Positions 56,929-64,000 of a stretch of DNA of 64,000 nucleotides are shown one piece after another (position 1 is the first letter of the stretch; each line of letters starts with the position of its first letter). The notes under the pieces were generated by a model, which worked only from the letters and a program-made list of their open reading frames with translations, was not told the DNA's origin and made no database searches. The position numbers and the translations under genes are program-made. Location: assembly GCF_016802725.1 (NCBI RefSeq), contig NC_052670.1, positions 18,667,141 to 18,731,140 of the forward strand, given 5' to 3'. This DNA is from Solenopsis invicta. Taxonomy: Eukaryota > Arthropoda > Insecta > Hymenoptera > Formicidae.

Positions 56929-58206
56929 TTAGGAGTATAAATAAATTTCCGCCGTTTTTTATCAAAAATTGGGCATTTATTGTGAAAGAACGGTACCTAA
57001 TGTTTTATTCGAAGTATTGTCCATCGCTAGCCACTACTTTTTCCCATCTTTGTGGCAGCATACGAATACCGCGTCGGAAGAATGCTTCATCTTTTGAAGC
57101 TATCCACAAATCGACCCAATTTTTTGTATCTTCATATGATGTGAAGTGTTGCTCAGACAAGCCATGCGCCATCGATCGAAACAGGTAGTAATCAGAAGAA
57201 GCAATGTCTGGTGAATACGGCGGGTGGGGTAAAACTTCCCAATTGAGTGTTTCCAGGTAGGTTTTGACCGGCGCCGCAACATGTGGACGAGCATTATCAT
57301 GCAGAAGAATAACTTTGTCGTGTCTGGAGTAGTAGTGGGCACGTTTTTCCTTGAGTACTCGGCTCAATCTCATCAACTGTATTCGGTAGAGAGCCCCAGT
57401 AATGGTTTCATTCGGTTTGAGCAACTCATAATACACGACACCAAGCTGATCCCACCAAATACACAACATGAGCTTTTTTCCATGAATGTTCGGCTTGGCT
57501 GTCGATGTTGAAGCATGGCCAGGTGGTCCCCATGATTTCTTCTTTGGGTTATCGTAGTTGATCCATTTTTCATCACCAGTGACTATACGATGCAAATAAC
57601 CCTTTCATTTATGCCTGGCAAGCAGCATTTCACATGTGAAAAATCGGCGTTCAACGTTTCTCGGCTTCAGTTCATATGGAACCCAGTTTCCTTGTTTTTG
57701 AATTATTCCCAATGATTTTAAGCGATGTGAAATTGCTGGTTGAGTCACTCCTAATGTAAGTGCAAGTGCTTCTTGCGTTTGGCACGAATCTTCATCTAAT
57801 AATGTTTCCAATTCCGCGTCTTCGTACACTTTTGGCCTTCCGCTACGTTCTTCGACGTCAAATTCACCGTTCTTAAACTTGTGAAACCACTCACGGCAAC
57901 TTCTCTCACTTAAGGCAGCCTCACCATATGCTTCTACAAGCAATCGATGCGCCTCGGCTGCAGATTTCTTCAAATTAAAGAAGTAAATCAAAAGCTCCCG
58001 CAAATGACGCTTATTCGGCTCAAAACTCGACATTTTCGCACGAAAAAAGATATATGATTCTGATACAAAATCGCTAATATTTTAAGGTTATGTTGTTGCC
58101 AGATGTCCAACCTTACGATATAACGTTTTACAACAGACAATTTCAACCATAACATACTAGTGGCGCCATTTTTTGTGAAACGGCGGAAACTTATTTATAC
58201 TCCTAA
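56929..58206 (-). mobile_element. Full-length mariner (mauritiana-like), copy 2
   Basis: Ends are TTAGGAGTATAAATAA inverted, with TA at 56927-56928 and 58207-58208. 1278 bp, same family as 32952-34235. Confidence 0.95.
57005..58033 (-). pseudogene. Mariner transposase with a single nonsense codon
   Basis: ATG 58033 starts MSSFEPNKRHLREL. The helix-turn-helix half reads KKSAAEAHRLLVEAYGEAAL and TLGVTQPAISHRLKSLGII. One TGA at 57607-57605 interrupts the linker after MLLARHK, where the sister copy has Trp. The frame is otherwise open for 342 codons to 57005. Catalytic motifs are TGDEKW, LLHDNARPH and YSPDIASSDYYLF (D,D34D spacing). No other lesion is visible, so this is the best-preserved transposase in the window apart from that stop. 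Confidence 0.95.
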
Positions 58207-58844
58207 TATAAAAGCGTTATAAAAGCAATTTGCAAAATAAGCTTTAGTTTCTTTAAAATTTAACATCGTAAATTAAATTTAAAATACCACCACTTAGACT
58301 TTCTTAAAAAAACAAAGATTATTAAAAATTATTTATTTCAAAAAAATTTTCTCATTTCTGTTAAAATATAAATTATTTATGTTGAATTATATTACAAAAT
58401 TTTAATATATTATTTATTTTCAATTAAATACCACTTGGGTTTAAAGATTTTCAATGATAATAGAGACATAGTAGCAATTAAGTTTTGTATAAAAATTATT
58501 CAATTTTTCTCATTGCTTTTCCTATCTAGCAGCGCCATGTTTTTGTGCATTAAAAATTTATTTCAATAAAATTTTCTCATTTTGTACTGTTTCCTCTTTA
58601 ATTCTTTTAATAGGCGCACTTTAAAGAATCATACATTTTATTAAACAAACGCATATCATTTTTATTAGATTACACAATTTCAAGATATTTATTTTAAATA
58701 AATACTACTTAGATTTGAATAAGAGATTTTGTAGAAAATATTAATACATACATTTTAATTAAAAAAATAAAGATTTTTAAGCGTGCGCACATACATAGAC
58801 ACCTTTTTTTACCTTTCTTTTTTTAAAGGTAATTTTGTACTGAT

Positions 58845-59118
58845 TTAGCTCAACCTGAGTAGGGTTAATAACGCCATATGCTGGAATCGTCCAATCAAAA
58901 CTTAACCACCATAGTGCTGGTTGTACGATTCGGTCATGTGCGATGAACAACTTTCGCCATACTTTGTAACAGAGTCGACTTACTGTTCTTTATTTTAACA
59001 TGATGTGGTATCATGCTTTGTATTTTTACAGAGTTTCAAGCGAGGAGAGTGCACGATTGAAGCGTGCCTCACCACCTTCTGCCTGCTCTCTAATCTTCTC
59101 CGCGCTTCCAAGAGACAC
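58845..59118. other. Short non-coding gap
   Basis: Mixed sequence with a possible acceptor (TATTTTTACAG near 59030) before a 53-codon open stretch that runs into the inverted repeat at 59119. I do not recognise it. Confidence 0.4.
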
Positions 59119-59486
59119 GTACACCCACGGTCATCGATTCTGTACCTCGGAAAATTTTCCAAACTGAGAAATCACTATCTTTCTACATACTCGTAGTTCA
59201 TGATTAACGTAAAAATTATTACTTAAATGACGCTGGAATAATAACAATACAATAATTTAATAATGGTTTGATAGTTTTTAAAAATTTATCTTTAATTTAT
59301 CTTCTTTTTCATCACGAGAAAGTATTATAAGGTTACATCGCCTTTATGTCAAATGCAGTCGCAAGCGGCCGGCGCAATCGTAAGCTCTGACGTTACATTA
59401 AACATGAACTGCAAGTACGTAGAAAGATAATGACTTCTCAATTTGGAAAATGTTCCGAGGGACAGAATCAATGACAGTGGGTGTAC
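59119..59486. repeat. Inverted repeat, ~84-bp arms, 200-bp spacer
   Basis: The arm 59119-59202 (GTACACCCACGGTCATCGAT and on) is inverted at 59403-59486. It is probably a small foldback or MITE. Its right end runs into the next element. Confidence 0.75.
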
Positions 59487-59785
59487 AGTCGTGAGCTAAA
59501 AAGTTGCAACACATTTTCTTCGATGGTTCTTAGAATGTAGACTTACTCATCAATCGGCGAACGTAATTGGTTGGATCCACAGGTAAGAACTACATACTAG
59601 AATCCCTAGAAACTTTAGTGTACAGTCGTGAGCTAAAAGGTTGCAAAACATTTTCTTCGATTGTTTTTGGAATGTAGACTTGCTCATCAAACGGTGAACG
59701 TCATTGGTTCTTACCTGTGAATCCAATTAAGCATCAAAACATCTAACCATCAAAGAAAATGTGTTGCAACCTTTTAGCTCACGAC
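59484..59785. repeat. Tc1-like terminal sequences, one duplicated and one inverted
   Basis: TACAGTCGTGAGCTAAAARG occurs in direct orientation at 59484 and 59621 and inverted ending at 59785. CCACAGGTAAGAAC (59577) and GTTCTTACCTGTG (59707) are also inverted. This looks like one small Tc1-type MITE next to a truncated second copy. Confidence 0.6.
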
Positions 59786-60830
59786 ATGCACTAAGTTCCA
59801 CGGATGCCCTAACACATAAACCTGTACGCGTGTCAAGGCATATAATAGATTCGGCGTGTTCCAATTCTAGATATTTTTACATCATGCCATTTGGCGGTTA
59901 TACAATTAAATTATTAACGATAATTTACCTGTTTTTGGATTTTTGATTTCAGTGTTGTCTAACTCAGTGAAAAAAAATCGCACAACGCTCATCAAAAACG
60001 CAAATTAAAGGTACAGATCCACGCTTTCGAATGCTGTAAACCGCATTTAAGTGCAATTTTTATTTCGCGTCGTGGAGCTTTGCAAAGTTTGTAAAATATT
60101 TTGAGATTTGACGCATTCCCATTTAAATCCGCGTAACTTCGGAAACAATTTGTAAATCGTTTAATAACTTATCAATTTAAAAACTAGAGATTTCCAGCAT
60201 TAAAATGCTTTTTTTTTTAATTTTTTACGATTATTTTTGATAAAGTTACACTCACTTGAATTACGCCTATATTTGGAATCAGAATAGGTATTCATATTAT
60301 TTTGTCCAATCCCTGTATAATAAATTTTAAAATATATATGCATTTTATATGACTTTTAAATGCAATTTAAATGTTATTTTATTTAACTAATATTGTGTAA
60401 ATGTTTAAATTGTTCAATCGATAAATTTTTCTGTATATTCAAGATAAAAACATATAGGTTAAATAAATAAAATGAAGAATCAGAATAAAATTACAAACAA
60501 CTTAAAGAATTTAAATGAATAAATGAGAGAAATTAATAAGGTAATTTCAATATCAAAGACTAAAGAAATTAATCTAAATTAATTTTAAAAAATTAAATTC
60601 TGAAGGATATTCGATTGTTTAAAATTTGATCAGAACTACATTCAAATGGGGATGTTTATTCATGATGTTAGAATAATTTTTTTTTTAATTAATAAAAGAC
60701 CTAGCAGAAAAAGTATGGTAAAAGTGGCCCCACGGCTTTTCAAGTTGACCTTTTTTATATATGGAGACGTGACCAAGATAGAGCAAAAAAACAATTTTTT
60801 TTACATTTTCACGATTTTCTTAGTGACAAA

Positions 60831-61850
60831 CAGGGACCCTGACCAGACCAAAACTAAAACCGATAACCGGAAAATAACCATTATTTTAGTCATACCGAAA
60901 CCGAAACCAAAATATAGTGCAAGCTAAAATATTTTTCCAATTTTTTCGGTCAGTTTTTCGGTCAAATTTTTTAAAATAATATTAAAGATCATACTGAAGA
61001 TCAGGTAAAAAAAAAGAGAAAAAGACGTGCTGTGTAGACTTTTCTCTATACAAGATAAGAATAAGAGAAAAAGATACACGGCATCTATATTTTATTTCTT
61101 TTTTTAATATTTTTAACGCTCCATAGACATGCAGTTGATCTTAAAGATTTATCTTTTCTTTCAAATTGTAAACATAAAATGAATACAAAAGAATAAGATC
61201 TTTGTAATGTCAAAACTAAATTTGTAAAGCTAAAATATTTCTTATATTTCAATTTTTCCGGCTTTTTTAGAGCACCGAAAAAATTCAACAACTTTAATTG
61301 AACTTTTAAGACCGTAGATATTTATTTCTAAGTTCTCAATAAATAGCAATATTACAAGGTGTCTACAAAAAATTACTTATTTATTTCTTTGCTTTTATTA
61401 TAATAATTTGATTAAGATTATTATGTTATTTTATAAAGAAAAGCTACCACTAATACCAGTAAAAAAACAAAAAACATTAACGCTGCAAATTGTTAAAAAT
61501 GTTGAAGTAAAACAAAAACAAAAAGAAAGAGATTCTGAAAGACCCTCCAATGACTTTTAAACATTTTTATATTAAACTAATGTTGTTTACAATAAACAGG
61601 AATTTTTTATAACATGATATTTATACTTGTATTATTTGTATACATTATCATTTTTATACATTATTAAATTTTACAATAAGTAATTGTATATCTGTAACCG
61701 TGACCGTAACCGAAAAAGATCAAAATCCAAACGGTGACCGTATCAGTAATCGTAACCGTTATCAGTAACAAGACCAAAACCGAAACTGAAAATTGGATAT
61801 AATCTCTGACCGTAACCATAACCAAAATTTTATTTTGGGGAAGGTCCCTG
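60831..61850. mobile_element. 1020-bp hAT-like non-autonomous element in the left palindrome arm
   Basis: Ends are CAGGGACC and GGTCCCTG. Flanking 8-mers GTGACAAA (60823-60830) and GTAATAAA (61851-61858) each differ by one base from GTAACAAA, the uninterrupted sequence in the opposite arm (near 62760). Sub-ends contain repeated ACCGAAACC/CCGTAACCG words (60850-60910 and 61695-61815). No open frame above about 70 codons. Confidence 0.8.
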
Positions 61851-62857
61851 GTAATAAATTAAATAAAATTTTGAAAAACTTTTGAAAAATTAATTACACT
61901 TCGACATTAATAAAAATATTTTTACATTTGTTTTTGATGCAAATTTTAATTTTATAAAAGTGAAAATAACTTTAAAAATAAAAGTGAAAATAACTTTAAA
62001 ATAACTTTAAAACATTTTTTCCAACCTGATTTTGTTGATTTACTACCTTAAAAAAATTACATGTGATCTTTGTTTTCAACTTCTACAAAATATACTTTTA
62101 TCAGATTTTTTTCGAAAGGTGCGCCAATTAAGAAAATTAAAATAACATTCTTTTCGTTAATTTTTTTTCAAAAAATAAATAGGTAAATCGTTTTTATCAG
62201 CTCTTTAACGTTTTGTTTGTCTATAAAATTCCATATTGAAATGTTTTGCTTATCACAAGTTGAAAATCAATGATAGCAAAATTATTTTTTAATTTTTATA
62301 ATTCCATAACATAAACATTTATTTCATATTTATGAAATAAAAACCTTATGTTATGAAATTATAAAAATTGAACAATAATTTAGCTATCACTAACTTTCAA
62401 TTTATGATCAACAAAACATTTCAATATGGAATTTTGTAGACAAACAAAACGTTAAAGAGCTAATAAAAACAATTTAACTGCACTTTTTTTAAATTAACAA
62501 AACAATTTTATTTTAATTTTTTTCATTGTGACGCACCTTTCGAAAAAAATCTAAAAAATATTTTGTAGAAGTTAGAAACAGAGATCACACATAATATTTT
62601 CAATATGGTAAATCAACAAAATCAGGTTGAAAAAAATGTTTAAAAATTATTTTCATTTTTTTTAAATCAAAATTTGCATCAAAAACAATGTAAAAAATAT
62701 TTTTATTAATGTTTAAGTGTGATTTTTCAGAAATTTTTCAAAATTTTATTTAATTTGTTACTAACATAAAGAAAATCGTAAAAATGTAAAAAATCGTTTT
62801 GTCACTCCATCTTGCCCACGTCTCTATATAGAAAAAAAAGCCAACTCATAAAGCCGT

Positions 62858-63002
62858 CCGGGCGGACGGGATCCGATAGCGTACGGTGCGATAGCCCACC
62901 AACCATTCATCTTGACTTATCTAACCCAACCAACAGAAAAACTCTAGGCATCGGCCGCTGTGGATGGTGTGCTATCGGTCCCGTGTGCTATCAGAATCCG
63001 CC
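62858..63002. mobile_element. Small MITE, copy B, in the right palindrome arm
   Basis: 145 bp flanked by CCGT (62854-62857 and 63003-63006). The ends GGGCGGA and GATCCGATAGCG are inverted. The core AAAACTCTAGGCATCGGCCG matches copy A. The left palindrome arm (near 60730) is uninterrupted at the same point. Confidence 0.75.
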
Positions 63003-63681
63003 CCGTGGTCGCACTTTCACTATACTTATTTCGCTAGGCCTTTTATTAATTAAAAAAAAATATCATTACAAGATTGTGAAAAAACATCCTTATTTGAATG
63101 TAAATTTGATCCAATTTCAAATAATCAAATACCCTTCAGAATTTAATTTATTTTAATTAATTTTAGATTAATCTTCTTAATCTTTGATACTGAAATTACC
63201 TTATTGATTCCTCTCATTTATTTATTTAAATTCTTTAGATTGTTTATAATTTTATCCTCATTCTCTATTTTGTTTATTTTACTTATACGTTTTAATCTTG
63301 AATGTATACAAAAATCTATTAATTGAAAATTTTAAACATCTACAGAACATTAGTTAATTTAAATTGCATTTATAAGTCAAATAAAATACATATATATTTA
63401 AAAATGTAATATAACATTTATATTTATTATCAATATTTATTATTTTTTTTAAAGTAAACTAATTACATTTAATTTCAACTTAAAAATTGATTATATACTT
63501 TAATATAAGAAAAATTTAACTAAAACCAAAAAGAGGTAAATTATTGTTAATAATTTAATTAAATATAACCACCAGATGATAAGCACGATGTAAAAATATC
63601 TAGTGTCCGCCGAATCTACCATATCGATATGCCTTGACTCGCGTACAAATTCATGTGTTAAGGCATCGGTGAAACCTAGTG

Positions 63682-64000
63682 TACGTGCGCGGCTTTGCTT
63701 GTGTTATAGCTGAGCGCCAACGCACTGCCCGGTAGACAACGGTACTTCTCTCTCCTTACCGCACCGTCACTCGCGACTGCCATCGCTTAGCGACTGGCAG
63801 GCAATTCCGGCGTGCGGTGCGCAGGCAAAATACGCGCTCATTCGCCGAACTTTACTAATTTTTATCTCGGTAACTATTGCAAATTTTGAAAAGTGATACA
63901 GGACTTTTCTTCTCAGTATAACTTGCTCTATCAATCCACAAAAGTATGAAAAATTGTTTTCTGACACCTTGTATATATAAATATATATAGCTTTGGTATA
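63682..64000. other. Unclassified sequence at the window end
   Basis: A GC-richer stretch (63690-63840) is followed by TTGAAAAGTGATACAGGACT and GACACCTTGTATATA. The last motif resembles the ends of common insect repeats, but the element runs off the window. Confidence 0.4.

Larger units (their letters stand above)
56553..58844. mobile_element. ~1-kb foldback with a mariner in its loop
   Basis: Arms 56553-56875 and about 58527-58844 are inverted copies beginning ATCAGTACAAAATTAC and reaching GCACAAAAACATGG. Without the nested mariner the element is about 1.0 kb with a spacer of roughly 370 bp. No coding content of its own. Confidence 0.75.
59789..63681. mobile_element. 3.9-kb palindromic element with essentially no spacer
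   Basis: The ends start CACTARGTTYCAC and the two halves meet near 62328 at ATTTATTTCATATTTATGAA. Left half 59789-62327; right half 62328-63681. After subtracting the hAT-like insert (60831-61850), the MITE (62858-63002) and an unpaired ~340 bp in the left arm (about 59955-60290), each arm is about 1.2 kb. No transposase gene. The CACTA start hints at a CMC-type origin, but no clean 3-bp duplication is seen. Confidence 0.75.

Noticed and set aside
59005..59196. Possible exon after TATTTTTACAG near 59030
   Set aside because: More than half of the frame lies inside an inverted-repeat arm (59119-59202), and I do not recognise the peptide.
1..64000. tRNA or rRNA genes
   Set aside because: I saw no cloverleaf-like segments with A and B boxes in proper spacing and no rRNA-like conserved blocks. 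A covariance-model search would be needed to exclude degenerate tRNA-derived SINEs.

Overview
The window is eukaryotic and looks like an insect nuclear genome, most likely an ant or another hymenopteran. The reasons are AT-rich non-coding DNA, mariner, hAT, BEL/Pao, copia, gypsy and CR1-group elements of insect type, and one spliced exon of a conserved animal gene. Almost all of it is a transposon graveyard in which elements sit inside elements. The only host-gene coding evidence I can support is a 174-bp minus-strand exon (34856-35029) that reads as part of the mitochondrial metallopeptidase OMA1. There are no bacterial-type operons, rRNAs, tRNAs or CRISPR arrays. Layout, 1-11.8 kb: a decayed I/Jockey-like non-LTR element (1-2888) is followed by a CR1-group element with a PHD-finger ORF1. 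That element carries a decayed minus-strand BEL/Pao element (about 4447-10243) and seems to have lost its ORF2 and the BEL 3' LTR. Then comes an inverted copy of an unclassified ~1-kb repeat ('repeat A'). Layout, 11.8-22.9 kb: remains of a Maverick/Polinton-like locus. It has a minus-strand double-jelly-roll (capsid-like) ORF, a minus-strand companion ORF and a plus-strand small ORF. It is split by a solo LTR (11987-14100, target duplication ACAT, itself carrying a mariner) and by a 6.4-kb foldback element (15551-21926, target duplication TTAA) whose arms carry polypyrimidine satellite arrays. Layout, 23.8-31.1 kb: a hAT-type MITE with an 8-bp target duplication, then a nearly complete BEL/Pao retrotransposon with near-identical LTRs and an open 1746-codon polyprotein. 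Its protease catalytic Asp is replaced by Gly. Layout, 31.2-44.2 kb: repeat A again with a MITE in it, a mariner, the OMA1-like exon, a small MITE, and a second CR1-group element. That element's endonuclease domain is split by a 2.8-kb TTAA-flanked DNA transposon encoding a Mutator-like-domain (Kolobok-like) transposase. Layout, 44.2-56 kb: a second solo LTR of the 12-kb family carrying a 765-bp foldback with an 8-bp target duplication, then a copia element carrying a whole decayed gypsy element and a MITE. Layout, 56.5-63.7 kb: a foldback with a mariner in its loop (one nonsense codon from an open frame), Tc1-like ends, and a 3.9-kb near-zero-spacer palindrome that took a hAT-like insertion in one arm and a small MITE in the other. 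The genes do not form a pathway. What they give is a dated sequence of insertions, because in many cases the target duplication, the interrupted reading frame or an empty homologous arm shows what went into what. The points most worth checking are the Maverick-like locus, the satellite-armed foldback, the giant palindrome, the Kolobok-like element and the isolated OMA1-like exon.
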